Assembly (NCBI GenBank): GCA_045576675.1
Contig: JAZNGX010000176.1
Coordinates: forward strand, 5,157-69,156
Source of the DNA: JAZNGX01 sp045576675
GTDB taxonomy: Bacteria; Bacillota; Clostridia; Monoglobales; Firm-18
Length of the DNA: 64,000 nucleotides
Direction: 5' to 3'
Below, piece by piece: positions 52,176-60,577 of the stretch. The notes beneath the pieces are model-generated. The model worked only from the letters and a program-made list of their open reading frames with translations, searched no databases and had not been told where the DNA came from. The translations under genes were made by a program, and so were the position numbers. Position 1 is the first letter of the stretch; each line of letters begins with the position of its first letter.

Positions 52176-52854
52176 TTTGTTCCCCTCCCTGTTCTATTAA
52201 TTCATAAAGCTTACAAAGAGCATCACTAAGACCGCCCACGCTGTCTATAATACCGTGAGATACTGCCTCCTCCCCAAAAATAATTGTGCCTACGTCGTTT
52301 GCAATGTTATCAGTTTCAAGCATAAGTCGCAAAACCTCGTCCTTGCTCGTGTTGGAATTTCTTGCAATAAAAGACACCACTCTGTCCTGAACCTTTTGAA
52401 AATAATTGTAAGTCTGGCTTGAGCCTATTATAGTACCTGTCATTCTTATGGGATGAATAGTCATTGTTGCACTTGGCACAATATACGAATACTTTGAAGC
52501 AACAGCAAGAGGAACACCAATGCTGTGACCTCCCCCAAGAACAAGTGACACTGTTGGCTTCGACATAGTCGAAATCATTTCTGCAATAGCAAGACCTGCT
52601 TCAACATCACCTCCCATTGTATTAAGTAATATCAGCAGACCTTCAATTTCACTGTTTTCTTCGATAGAAGCAAGAGTTGGAATTACGTTTTCGTATTTCG
52701 TAGTTTTACTTTGAGGCGGCAGTAGCATATGCCCCTCAATCTGTCCTATTATTGTAAGGCAATGAATTTTGTGTGGTGCGTTTACTATCTCGGTTGAAAT
52801 ATCGGCAGGGCCGTTATTGCTTTCGTTATTATTGTTGTTTTTTTCTTCGCTCAA
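52171..52854 (-). CDS. ClpP/TepA-like serine protease
   Basis: The protein has 227 residues. It is a ClpP-fold protease with catalytic Ser in GGGHSIGVPLA (S111) and His in MTIHPIRMTG (H134). A low-complexity Asn-rich leader (residues 5-14) precedes the fold. This form resembles Bacillus TepA/YmfB, reported to aid secretion and spore functions, rather than the housekeeping ClpP, whose Ser lies in GxAASMG. It is directly upstream of sigG with overlapping stop/start, so the two are likely co-expressed in the forespore. Confidence 0.85.
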   Translation of the reverse strand: MSEEKNNNNNESNNGPADISTEIVNAPHKIHCLTIIGQIEGHMLLPPQSKTTKYENVIPTLASIEENSEIEGLLILLNTMGGDVEAGLAIAEMISTMSKPTVSLVLGGGHSIGVPLAVASKYSYIVPSATMTIHPIRMTGTIIGSSQTYNYFQKVQDRVVSFIARNSNTSKDEVLRLMLETDNIANDVGTIIFGEEAVSHGIIDSVGGLSDALCKLYELIEQGGEQN

Positions 52855-52988
52855 ATTTAATCACCCTCCGATACTATTATTGACAAATTAAAGCTATAAA
52901 TACAAATTTTGATATAAAAGTTATTGCATTTGGTTATATTTTGCTATATAATTAAATTTGTATTATTGTGTTATAAGGAGATGAATAT

Positions 52989-53276
52989 ATGAAAATATCT
53001 AAAGAAGATGTTTTATATGTTGCAAACCTTGCCCGCCTTAATGTAAATGATGATGAAGCGGACAAGCTTGCAGAAGAAATGGCAGACATCATCAACTTTG
53101 CCGATATGCTTTCTGAGGTTGATACTAAAGACGTTGAGCCGACAAATCACGCAATGAAGCTTGAAAATGTGTTCCGTGAGGACGTTGTTACAGGCTCATA
53201 TGACAGAGAGCTTATATTAAGAAACGCTCCCAGCAAAGAGGCAGGCTGTTACAGTGTGCCTAAGGTTGTGGAATAA
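52989..53276 (+). CDS. gatC: GatC, Asp/Glu-tRNA amidotransferase subunit C
   Basis: The protein has 95 residues. SKEDVLYVANLARLNV at the start and DVEPTNHAMKLENVFREDVV in the middle are the GatC pattern. It is the small subunit that wraps GatA and GatB. The operon gatC-gatA-gatB has spacings of 12 and 15 bases. The ribosome site is AAGGAGATG. Confidence 0.97.
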   Translation: MKISKEDVLYVANLARLNVNDDEADKLAEEMADIINFADMLSEVDTKDVEPTNHAMKLENVFREDVVTGSYDRELILRNAPSKEAGCYSVPKVVE

Positions 53277-53288
53277 GGAGGACAAAAA

Positions 53289-54749
53289 ATGGATTTGTAT
53301 AAACTGACTGCCCATAAGCTTTCGGATATGCTTAAAAACAAAGAAGTCAGCAGCACGGAAATTACAAAATCTGTAATTGACCGCATAAATGCTGTTGAAG
53401 ATAAGGTTAAAAGCTATATAACATTAACTGCCGAAAGTGCATTGGAAACCGCAGCAATTGTAGATAAAAAAATAGCAAACGGCGAAGAGCTTGCTCCGCT
53501 TGAGGGTATTCCCGCAGGTATTAAGGACAACATCTGCACAAAGGATGTTAAAACAACCTGTGCATCAAAAATGCTTGAAAACTTCGTTCCGCCGTATGAT
53601 GCTTTTGTTTCACAAAAGCTAAAAGCAATCAATGCTCCTGTTTTGGGTAAGCTTAATATGGACGAGTTCGCTATGGGTTCTTCAACAGAAAACTCATATT
53701 TCCAAAAGACTGCCAACCCCTATGACTTAACCAAAGTTCCGGGCGGCTCATCGGGAGGAAGTGCCGCAACAGTAAGTGCTGACACAGCAATCTACGCATT
53801 AGGCTCAGACACGGGCGGTTCAATAAGACAGCCTGCATCGTTTTGCGGTGTTGTAGGCTTAAAGCCTACTTACGGACTTGTATCACGCTTTGGACTTGTT
53901 GCATTCGCATCATCACTTGACCAGATTGGACCAATAACCAAAGACGTAACAGACAGCGCTTTAGTATTAAATGCAATCGCAGGGCACGACAATTTTGACA
54001 GCACCTCTGTTAATATGCCTGTTCCCGATTACACAAATTCGCTTATAAACGATGCAAAGGGCTTGAAAATCGGTGTTCCCGAGGATTATATGGGTGACGG
54101 AATAAACCCCGAGGTTAAAGCTGCACTGTTAAGCACAATTGAAACCTACAAAGCATTGGGTGCAGAGGTTGAATACTTTAAAATGAGTGCATCAAAATAT
54201 GCACTTCCTGCATACTATATTATTTCGTCAGCAGAGGCAAGCTCTAACCTTGCACGATATGACGGCATAAAATATGGCTACAGAACAGAAAACTTCACCG
54301 ACCTTATGTCGCTTTATACAAAAACAAGAAGCGAAGGCTTCGGCAAAGAGGTTAAAAGAAGAATTATGCTTGGAACATATGCATTAAGCTCAGGCTATTA
54401 TGATGCATATTACAAAAAAGCTCAGCAGGTAAGAACAATCATCAGAAATGACTTTGAAAATGCATTTGAAAAGTATGACATTATTCTTACCCCAACAGCA
54501 CCAACAACTGCTTTTACAATGGGCGAAAAGACAACAGACCCACTGCAGATGTATCTTGAGGACATCTGCACAGTTTCAATCAACATCGCAAGCGTTCCTG
54601 CAATGTCACTCCCCTGTGGATTTGACAAGGGCGGAATGCCGATAGGTATGCAGTTAATAGGCAAGGCGTTCGGTGAAGAAACAATCTTCAAGGCTGCATA
54701 TACCTTTGAGCAGAACACAGATTTCCACAAGCAGCGTCCAAATTTGTAA
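53289..54749 (+). CDS. gatA: GatA, amidase subunit A of tRNA amidotransferase
   Basis: The protein has 486 residues. The amidase triad is K79 (PAGIKDN), S154 (PGGSSGGSAA) and S178 (GSDTGGSIRQPA), the same numbers as in well-studied GatA proteins. GatA frees ammonia from glutamine to convert Glu-tRNA(Gln) or Asp-tRNA(Asn). The presence of the complex suggests that GlnRS and/or AsnRS is missing or partial in this organism, as in many Clostridia. Complete. Confidence 0.98.
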   Translation: MDLYKLTAHKLSDMLKNKEVSSTEITKSVIDRINAVEDKVKSYITLTAESALETAAIVDKKIANGEELAPLEGIPAGIKDNICTKDVKTTCASKMLENFVPPYDAFVSQKLKAINAPVLGKLNMDEFAMGSSTENSYFQKTANPYDLTKVPGGSSGGSAATVSADTAIYALGSDTGGSIRQPASFCGVVGLKPTYGLVSRFGLVAFASSLDQIGPITKDVTDSALVLNAIAGHDNFDSTSVNMPVPDYTNSLINDAKGLKIGVPEDYMGDGINPEVKAALLSTIETYKALGAEVEYFKMSASKYALPAYYIISSAEASSNLARYDGIKYGYRTENFTDLMSLYTKTRSEGFGKEVKRRIMLGTYALSSGYYDAYYKKAQQVRTIIRNDFENAFEKYDIILTPTAPTTAFTMGEKTTDPLQMYLEDICTVSINIASVPAMSLPCGFDKGGMPIGMQLIGKAFGEETIFKAAYTFEQNTDFHKQRPNL

Positions 54750-54764
54750 GAGAGGTGAAAGCAG

Positions 54765-56192
54765 ATGAATTACGAAACAGTCATTGGTTTAGAGGTTCAT
54801 GCAGAGCTTAAAACCAAAACAAAAATATATTGCGGCTGCCCTAACGAGTTCGGCGGCGAAACAAACACACACTGCTGTCCGATATGCACAGGTATGCCGG
54901 GCGTACTGCCTGTTCTTAACAAAACTGTTGTGGACTACGGTATAAAAGCCGGTCTTGCAACACATTGCGAAATTACACGTGTTGGTAAGCAGGACAGAAA
55001 GAATTATTTTTACCCTGACCTTCCAAAGGCTTATCAGACATCACAGTTTGATTTACCATTGTGCAGAAACGGATATGTTGACATAGTTGTTGATGGCATC
55101 AAAAAAAGAATAGGTATTACAAGAATTCATATTGAAGAGGATGCGGGAAAGCTTATTCACGAAGCAAACGGCACTTTGGTTGACTACAACCGTTGCGGCG
55201 TTCCTCTTATTGAAATTGTATCAGAGCCTGATATGAGAAGTGAGGAAGATGCAAAGGCGTTTTTGGAAACACTAAAGGCAATTCTTGAATACACTGAGGT
55301 GTCAGACTGCAAAATGCAAGAAGGCTCATTAAGATGTGATGTTAACGTTTCAGTCCGCCCTGTAGGTCAGAAGGAATTTGGAACACGAACAGAAATGAAA
55401 AACGTAAACTCATTTCGTGCGGCATACAGAGCAATTCAGTATGAAGTAAAACGCCAAATAGCAGAGCTTGAAGCAGGACGTGAAATTGTTCAGGAAACAA
55501 GACGCTGGAGTGACGAGACAGGCGAAACTGTGTCAATGAGAAGCAAAGAAGAGGCTCACGATTACAGATACTTTCCCGAGCCTGACCTTGTTTCAATCGT
55601 TGTTGATGACGAATGGGTCAACAGCATCAAGGCAGAAATGCCAGAGCTTCCAAACGACAGACGTGAAAAGTACACAACTCAGTACGGCTTGTCTGAATAC
55701 GATGCAGAGCAGATTACATTAAGCAAAGCGTTGTCAGACTATTTCCAGAAATGCGTTGACCTCGGTGCTACACCAAAAGCAGCAAGCAACTGGATTTTGA
55801 GTGATATTTCAAGATTGCTTAACGAAAAAGGTCTTGATGCATCACAGATGCCAATTTTGCCTGAAAACATTGTAAAAATGATTGCATTGATTGACAAAGG
55901 AACAATCAGCAACACAGCCGGCAAAAAGGTAATTGAAGAATTGTTTGAAAACGACCGTGACCCTGAAGAAATCGTAAAAGATTTAGGTCTTGTTCAGATT
56001 AGCGACGAAGGCGAGCTTGCAAAAATCGTAAGTGAGATAATTGACGCCAACCCGCAGTCTGTTGCCGACTTTAAAGCAGGCAAAGACAAAGCAATCGGCT
56101 TTATTGTTGGTCAGACTATGAGAGCAACAAAGGGCAAGGGTAATCCACAGGTTATCAACAAGCTTATAAGAGAAGAATTCGAAAGAAGATAA
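54765..56192 (+). CDS. gatB: GatB, subunit B of tRNA amidotransferase
   Basis: The protein has 475 residues. The kinase-like core has ETVIGLEVHAEL, the zinc-type Cys cluster YCGCPNEFGG and CCPICTGMPGVLPVLN, and SLRCDVNVSVRP. The YqeY-like tail domain ends in GKGNPQVINKLIREEFERR. GatB phosphorylates the misacylated tRNA before amide transfer. It is last in the operon; a terminator follows seven bases later. Confidence 0.98.
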   Translation: MNYETVIGLEVHAELKTKTKIYCGCPNEFGGETNTHCCPICTGMPGVLPVLNKTVVDYGIKAGLATHCEITRVGKQDRKNYFYPDLPKAYQTSQFDLPLCRNGYVDIVVDGIKKRIGITRIHIEEDAGKLIHEANGTLVDYNRCGVPLIEIVSEPDMRSEEDAKAFLETLKAILEYTEVSDCKMQEGSLRCDVNVSVRPVGQKEFGTRTEMKNVNSFRAAYRAIQYEVKRQIAELEAGREIVQETRRWSDETGETVSMRSKEEAHDYRYFPEPDLVSIVVDDEWVNSIKAEMPELPNDRREKYTTQYGLSEYDAEQITLSKALSDYFQKCVDLGATPKAASNWILSDISRLLNEKGLDASQMPILPENIVKMIALIDKGTISNTAGKKVIEELFENDRDPEEIVKDLGLVQISDEGELAKIVSEIIDANPQSVADFKAGKDKAIGFIVGQTMRATKGKGNPQVINKLIREEFERR

Positions 56193-56198
56193 AATTTT

Positions 56199-56233
56199 AA
56201 AATCAGTATGTGAATTTACATACTGATTTTTTT
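56199..56233 (+). terminator. gatCAB intrinsic terminator
   Basis: A 13-bp perfect stem (aaaatcagtatgt / acatactgatttt) with a 6-base loop and a T-run lies seven bases after the gatB stop. Confidence 0.9.
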
Positions 56234-56251
56234 ATCGGTTATATTAATTAT

Positions 56252-56578
56252 ATGAAAATAACTGCATATTTAATATTATCAACAGCCGGAATGGCATTAA
56301 TAAAATACGGCGGTGGTATAAGCCTTGTATTGTCAAAAAACCTGTTCAAAATCGGTGTTGCACCACTATCACTGCTTGGCGTAATATGCTATATTTCAAG
56401 CTTTGTTATGTGGCTTAATATTCTTAAGCGTCAGGCTTTAAGCTATGTTTATCCATTAACATCCTCCATCGGCATCGTGCTTGCTGCTTTGCTTGGATTT
56501 TTTATGGGCGAAACTATCACAATCAGCAAAATCACAGGTATAATTCTAATAGTAATCGGAGTGATAATTATGGGTTAA
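56252..56578 (+). CDS. SMR/EmrE-like four-helix membrane protein, 108 aa
   Basis: Four membrane helices: LILSTAGMALIKYG, LLGVICYISSFVMWLNILK, LSYVYPLTSSIGIVLAALLG and ITGIILIVIGVIIMG. The segment WLNILKRQALSYVYPLTS resembles ArnE/ArnF-like and other small DMT proteins that flip or export small lipids or cations. I start it at ATG 56252; an upstream GTG at 56210 lies inside the gatB terminator. No good ribosome site is seen, so expression may be low or leaderless. Confidence 0.75.
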   Translation: MKITAYLILSTAGMALIKYGGGISLVLSKNLFKIGVAPLSLLGVICYISSFVMWLNILKRQALSYVYPLTSSIGIVLAALLGFFMGETITISKITGIILIVIGVIIMG

Positions 56579-56607
56579 CATAATATTTGGCATTTTTTTA
56601 ATTCAAC

Positions 56608-56625
56608 AAAATTGTTAACAATTTT
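56608..56625. other. 18-base perfect palindrome
   Basis: AAAATTGTTAACAATTTT is self-complementary and lies 17 bases before three TTATCAAC repeats, in the 206-base gap between the SMR and APH genes. It could be a regulator site. Confidence 0.5.
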
Positions 56626-56641
56626 AGCCCTTATTTATAGG

Positions 56642-56671
56642 TTATCAACAGAGTTATCAACTTTATCAACA
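56642..56671 (+). repeat. three DnaA-box-like direct repeats
   Basis: TTATCAACA (56642-56650), TTATCAACT (56654-56662) and TTATCAACA (56663-56671) lie in the same direction. Each differs from the DnaA box TTATCCACA at one or two positions. No origin genes are nearby. Confidence 0.5.
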
Positions 56672-56727
56672 GGTAAATAACTCAAATCCGCCAAAAATTT
56701 ATGTAAACCAAACTAATAAATTAAACA

Positions 56728-56770
56728 AAAAATCAGCATACAATTCACTAAGATTTGTATGCTGATTTTT
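56728..56770 (-). terminator. terminator of the APH-fold kinase gene
   Basis: A 16-bp perfect stem (56728-56743 with 56755-56770) with an 11-base loop is rich in A on one side and T on the other. It lies 14 bases after the convergent gene's stop and can act in both directions. Confidence 0.85.
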
Positions 56771-56784
56771 ACATTTTTTAGATT

Positions 56785-57534
56785 TTATTCGTAGTCCATT
56801 ACGCTTACCCAGTTCAACAAAAATTCACGTTCTTCTTCCTTGCCTTTAACAAGCTGTGAAGCCGCAACAATCGGTAACCACTTTTGAACATACTGCTTTG
56901 CAGTATCGCTTTTTTTGCAGAACAAATCAAGATACTTATCGGCAGTTTCTTTGTTTCCTGCAAGGCAGAACAATAAATAAGTTCTTGCAACATCGGCACT
57001 GGCATTGCCCTGTGTTGCGTGTGACCAATCAAGGATATACAGCTTGCCGTCATTGCCTACAATTACGTTACTGGGGTTAAAATCACCGTGGCAAAGCTTT
57101 GTGTGCTTTGGCATCCCCTCCAGACGAGTATGCAAATCATAACGAGTTGTTGCATCAAGAGAAGACTGTGTTATTTTTCCGTGCATTTTTTCTTTCAGCT
57201 TCGAAAGCATCGGCACACTTTCGTTATGCATCTCAAGCTGAAGAGTAACAAATGTCTCAAGATACTCATCAATTTTATCAGGGTTTTCTTCCATCAGCTG
57301 TGCAAGAGTTTTACCGTCAGCAAACTCTGTTACAATTGCCCAGCTGCCTTCAATTTTTGCAACCTCAACAAGCTTTGGTATGTTAAGGCTTGTTTCTTCA
57401 ACTCTTGCAAGGTTTAAAGCCTCATTCAATATATCAGACTTTTTAAAATTTGCATCAAAAACCTTTATTGCAAGGTTGCCATCTCTGTAAACAGTTTTAT
57501 GCACTCTTTTTGCTATAACATTATCTAACTTCAT
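56785..57534 (-). CDS. APH-fold (aminoglycoside/choline kinase-like) phosphotransferase
   Basis: The protein has 249 residues. The Brenner motif LCHGDFNPSNVIV supplies the catalytic Asp and Asn, followed by LYILDWSHATQGNASADVART with the metal-binding Asp. AIVTEFADGKTLAQLM is the hinge region. This is the TIGR02172-like branch of APH kinases, whose substrates (small sugars, amino sugars, amines) are unknown. It is upstream of the terminator and follows adhE with 14 bases between, so it may be in the same transcript. Confidence 0.8.
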   Translation of the reverse strand: MKLDNVIAKRVHKTVYRDGNLAIKVFDANFKKSDILNEALNLARVEETSLNIPKLVEVAKIEGSWAIVTEFADGKTLAQLMEENPDKIDEYLETFVTLQLEMHNESVPMLSKLKEKMHGKITQSSLDATTRYDLHTRLEGMPKHTKLCHGDFNPSNVIVGNDGKLYILDWSHATQGNASADVARTYLLFCLAGNKETADKYLDLFCKKSDTAKQYVQKWLPIVAASQLVKGKEEEREFLLNWVSVMDYE

Positions 57535-57548
57535 TGCTTTTTACCTCC

Positions 57549-60155
57549 TCAATTACCGTAGTACGCTTTTAAATACATTTCTTTAATTTCGCTCATCAAA
57601 GGATAACGCGGATTTGCACCTGTGCACTGGTCATCAAACGCCTGTTCTACCATTTCATCAAGTGTTGCCATAAAGTCTTTTTCTTCTATGCCATACTCTT
57701 TGATTGACTTCTTAATACCAACCATATCCTTAAGCTCATCAATTTTCTTGATAAGTCCATTAAGCTTTTCAGTATCATTTTTGCCTTTTATTCCAAGATA
57801 ATCAGCAATTTCTGCGTATCTTGCAAGTGTATGCGGATGGTCATACTGCGAGAAGGTACCCATTTTAACAGGTGTTTCTGATGCGTTGAATTTCATAACC
57901 TCAGTTATAAGCATAGCATTTGCAACACCGTGCGGAAGATGATGGAATGCACCAAGCTTATGTGCCATTGAGTGACAGATTCCAAGGAAAGCATTTGCAA
58001 ATGCCATACCTGCCATTGTTGCGGCATTAGCCATTTTCTCACGTGCTTCAACATCTGTCTGACCATTTTCGTATGCACGGGGCAGATATTCAAATATTGT
58101 CTTTAACGCTTTAAGTGCCATACCATCAGTGTAATCAGTTGCAAGCATTGCCGCATATGCCTCAATTGCGTGAGTAACTGCATCGATACCTGAAGCGGCT
58201 GTTAATCCCTTTGGTGCAGACATATGGAAGTCTGTATCAATAATCGCCATATTGGGCAAAAGCTCGTAATCAGCAAGAGGATATTTTACACCTGTCTGCT
58301 CGTCTGTGATAACTGCAAACGGAGTCACCTCTGAGCCTGTTCCTGCAGAGGTTGGAATTGCAATGAAATATGCCTTTTCACCCATTTTCGGGAACGTATA
58401 AACACGCTTTCTGATATCAATAAATCTCATTGCCATATCCATAAAGTCAGCCTCAGGATGCTCGTATAACACCCACATAATTTTTGCAGCATCCATAGCT
58501 GAGCCGCCGCCCAACGCGATAATTGTGTCAGGCTTGAATGCAGCCATCTGCGCGGCACCGTTTTTTGCATTTGCAAGAGTCGGGTCAGGCTGAACATCAA
58601 AGAAGGTCGTATGAACAATGCCCATTTCGTCAAGCTTATCTGTTATAGCCTTTGTATATCCGTTTTCATAAAGGAAGTTATCAGTAACAATAAATGCTCT
58701 CTTTTTGCCCATAACGTTTTTAAGCTCATCAAGAGCAACGGGCAGACATCCTTTTTTAATATACACCTTTTCAGGAACTCTGAACCAAAGCATATTTTCT
58801 CTCCTCTCGGCAACTGTTTTAATGTTAAGCAGATGTTTTACACCAACGTTTTCCGACACTGAGTTGCCGCCCCACGAGCCGCAACCAAGTGTAAGTGACG
58901 GTGCAAGCTTAAAGTTATACAAATCACCGATGCCGCCGTGAGAGGATGGTGTGTTAACAAGTATACGGCAGGTTTTCATTCTGTGTGCAAATTTATTGAT
59001 TTTTTCTTCTTCAGTAACTTCATTTATATACAATGAAGAAGTGTGTCCAAAGCCACCATCTGCAATCAGGCGGTCTGCCTTATCTAGTGCATCGTCAAAG
59101 CTTTTAGCTTTGTACATTGCAAGAACCGGTGAAAGCTTTTCGTGTGCAAATTCTTCAGACAACTCAACGCTTTCAACCTCACCGATAAGAATTTTTGTGT
59201 TGTCCGGTACATTAACACCTGAAAGCTCCGCAATTCTGCAGGCTGACTGACCAACAATTCTTGCGTTTAGCGCTCCGTTTACAATGATAGTTTTTCTTAC
59301 CTTTTCAGTTTCATCCTTTTTTAATATATAACAGCCTCTGTCCTCAAATTCCTTTTTAACCTTGTTGTATATACTATCAAGAACAATAACTGACTGTTCT
59401 GATGCACAAATCATACCATTATCAAAGGTCTTTGAATGTATGATTGAGTTTACTGCAAGCAAAACATCTGCACTTTCATCAATAATTGCAGGGGTGTTGC
59501 CTGCACCAACGCCAATTGCCGGCTTGCCTGATGAATAAGCCGCTCTTACCATACCGGGGCCGCCTGTTGCAAGAATTATATCAGTTTCCTTCATAACCAT
59601 ATTAGTAAGCTCTAACGAAGGAACGTCAATCCAGTCAATAATGCCCTTTGGTGCACCTGCCGCAACTGCAGCCTCAAGAACGATTTTTGCTGCCTCAATT
59701 GTACAGTTTTTTGCTCTTGGATGAGGGCTTATAATAATTGCATTTCTAGTTTTTAATGCGAGCAAGGTTTTAAAAATTGCAGTTGATGTAGGGTTGGTTG
59801 TAGGTATAACCGCTGCAACAACTCCAATAGGTTCAGCAATTTTTTTAATTCCGTAAGCCTTGTCCTCTTCTATCATTCCGCAGGTTTTTGTGTTTTTATA
59901 TGCGTTATAAATATATTCTGATGCATAGTGATTCTTGATAACCTTGTCTTCAACAATACCCATTCCTGTTTCTTCCACTGCCATTTTTGCAAGAGGAATT
60001 CTTGCCTTGTTCGCAGCAGATGCAGCTGCTAAAAAGATTTTATCAACCTGCTCCTGAGAATATGCCGAAAACTCTTTTTGTGCCTGACGCAAGCCGTCAA
60101 TTGCAGTTTTTAATGTTTCAACACTGTCTACTATTGCATAATTTTGTTTTTCCAT
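57549..60155 (-). CDS. adhE: AdhE, bifunctional acetaldehyde/alcohol dehydrogenase
   Basis: The protein has 868 residues. The N-terminal CoA-acylating aldehyde dehydrogenase has VVAAVIPTTNPTSTAIFKTL and the catalytic Cys in NGMICASEQSVIV. The C-terminal iron-dependent alcohol dehydrogenase has GGGSAMDAAKIMW, GIDAVTHAIEAYAAM and the iron-ligand segment GICHSMAHKLGAFHHLPHG. It turns acetyl-CoA to ethanol with NADH during fermentation and forms spirosomes. The start ATG follows GGAGAG. A Rex-like operator lies about 120 bases upstream. Length is normal for the family. Confidence 0.98.
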   Translation of the reverse strand: MEKQNYAIVDSVETLKTAIDGLRQAQKEFSAYSQEQVDKIFLAAASAANKARIPLAKMAVEETGMGIVEDKVIKNHYASEYIYNAYKNTKTCGMIEEDKAYGIKKIAEPIGVVAAVIPTTNPTSTAIFKTLLALKTRNAIIISPHPRAKNCTIEAAKIVLEAAVAAGAPKGIIDWIDVPSLELTNMVMKETDIILATGGPGMVRAAYSSGKPAIGVGAGNTPAIIDESADVLLAVNSIIHSKTFDNGMICASEQSVIVLDSIYNKVKKEFEDRGCYILKKDETEKVRKTIIVNGALNARIVGQSACRIAELSGVNVPDNTKILIGEVESVELSEEFAHEKLSPVLAMYKAKSFDDALDKADRLIADGGFGHTSSLYINEVTEEEKINKFAHRMKTCRILVNTPSSHGGIGDLYNFKLAPSLTLGCGSWGGNSVSENVGVKHLLNIKTVAERRENMLWFRVPEKVYIKKGCLPVALDELKNVMGKKRAFIVTDNFLYENGYTKAITDKLDEMGIVHTTFFDVQPDPTLANAKNGAAQMAAFKPDTIIALGGGSAMDAAKIMWVLYEHPEADFMDMAMRFIDIRKRVYTFPKMGEKAYFIAIPTSAGTGSEVTPFAVITDEQTGVKYPLADYELLPNMAIIDTDFHMSAPKGLTAASGIDAVTHAIEAYAAMLATDYTDGMALKALKTIFEYLPRAYENGQTDVEAREKMANAATMAGMAFANAFLGICHSMAHKLGAFHHLPHGVANAMLITEVMKFNASETPVKMGTFSQYDHPHTLARYAEIADYLGIKGKNDTEKLNGLIKKIDELKDMVGIKKSIKEYGIEEKDFMATLDEMVEQAFDDQCTGANPRYPLMSEIKEMYLKAYYGN

Positions 60156-60211
60156 TTTTTGTGCTCTCCAATCAATTTTTTTGATATTAAAATAACATAA
60201 TATATATTGAA

Positions 60212-60226
60212 GCTGTTGTCAACAGC
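60212..60226. other. 7-base inverted repeat upstream of adhE
   Basis: GCTGTTG and CAACAGC with one base between lie 57 bases before the adhE start. It could be a second operator or a small hairpin in the leader. Confidence 0.35.
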
Positions 60227-60276
60227 ATAGTCTTTATTTTTGAAAACCCTTGTGTTTTCGGTTAAAACTCAAAACT

Positions 60277-60294
60277 TTGTTATTATTTTAACAT
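60277..60294 (-). promoter_or_regulatory. Rex-like redox operator upstream of adhE
   Basis: TTGTTA, six bases, TAACAT matches the 18-base Rex consensus TTGTTA-N6-TAACAA except for the last base. Rex represses adhE and similar fermentation genes when NADH is low in many Clostridia. Confidence 0.6.
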
Positions 60295-60319
60295 TCTTTT
60301 TGCGTTTTGTAAAATGTAA

Positions 60320-60365
60320 AATAAGCATACTGATATATTATATTTCATATATCAGTATGCTTATT
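60320..60365 (-). terminator. strong hairpin, likely terminator of the 60578 gene
   Basis: A 19-bp stem (60320-60338 with 60347-60365) has an 8-base loop, and on the minus strand is followed by a T-rich tract. It separates the leftward genes at 60578-63505 from adhE. The 422-base stretch 60156-60577 otherwise holds only the Rex-like site, one copy of the 64-base repeat and a REP-like element. Confidence 0.7.
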
Positions 60366-60397
60366 ACTATTATTGCACAAAGTAAGTCAGATTATTA

Positions 60398-60461
60398 AAT
60401 TTTGCAAATTCTCCAAACGGGTTAGCTCGTGGACTGCTATGAGGAGGTTTTACTTCACCTT
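60398..60461 (-). repeat. 64-base repeat, copy 1, encoding orphan peptide
   Basis: It matches 62682-62745 at 62 of 64 bases. On the minus strand it carries an open frame encoding GEVKPPHSSPRANPFGEFAK, running to a stop at 60370. With a TTG at 60471 the whole frame would be 33 residues. No ribosome site is seen. It looks like the surviving end of a larger gene. Confidence 0.7.
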
Positions 60462-60500
60462 GTTTGAACAATATAGGCTAAAATCTTTCAATTCAAAAAA

Positions 60501-60560
60501 TTAACCGGCCCCAAAGTGTGTCGCTTCAGGGAGGCACCTCAAACCGTCCCTCTGTCCACC
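60501..60560. repeat. REP-like intergenic element
   Basis: The stretch holds CCGGCCCC, GAGGCACCTC and CCGTCCCTCTGTCCACC, GC-rich and partly self-complementary in an AT-rich setting. Motifs of the form 'accgtccctctgtccacc' recur between genes in Clostridia as I recall, some near RAYT transposases. No such gene is here. Confidence 0.4.
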
Positions 60561-60577
60561 TTGTCTATACCAATGTC

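Noticed and set aside
56210..56251. Longer SMR-like protein starting at GTG 56210
   Set aside because: This start lies inside the gatCAB terminator hairpin.
56642..56671. Chromosomal or plasmid origin
   Set aside because: No dnaA, repA or AT-rich unwinding arrangement with correct DnaA boxes nearby; repeats differ from the consensus.
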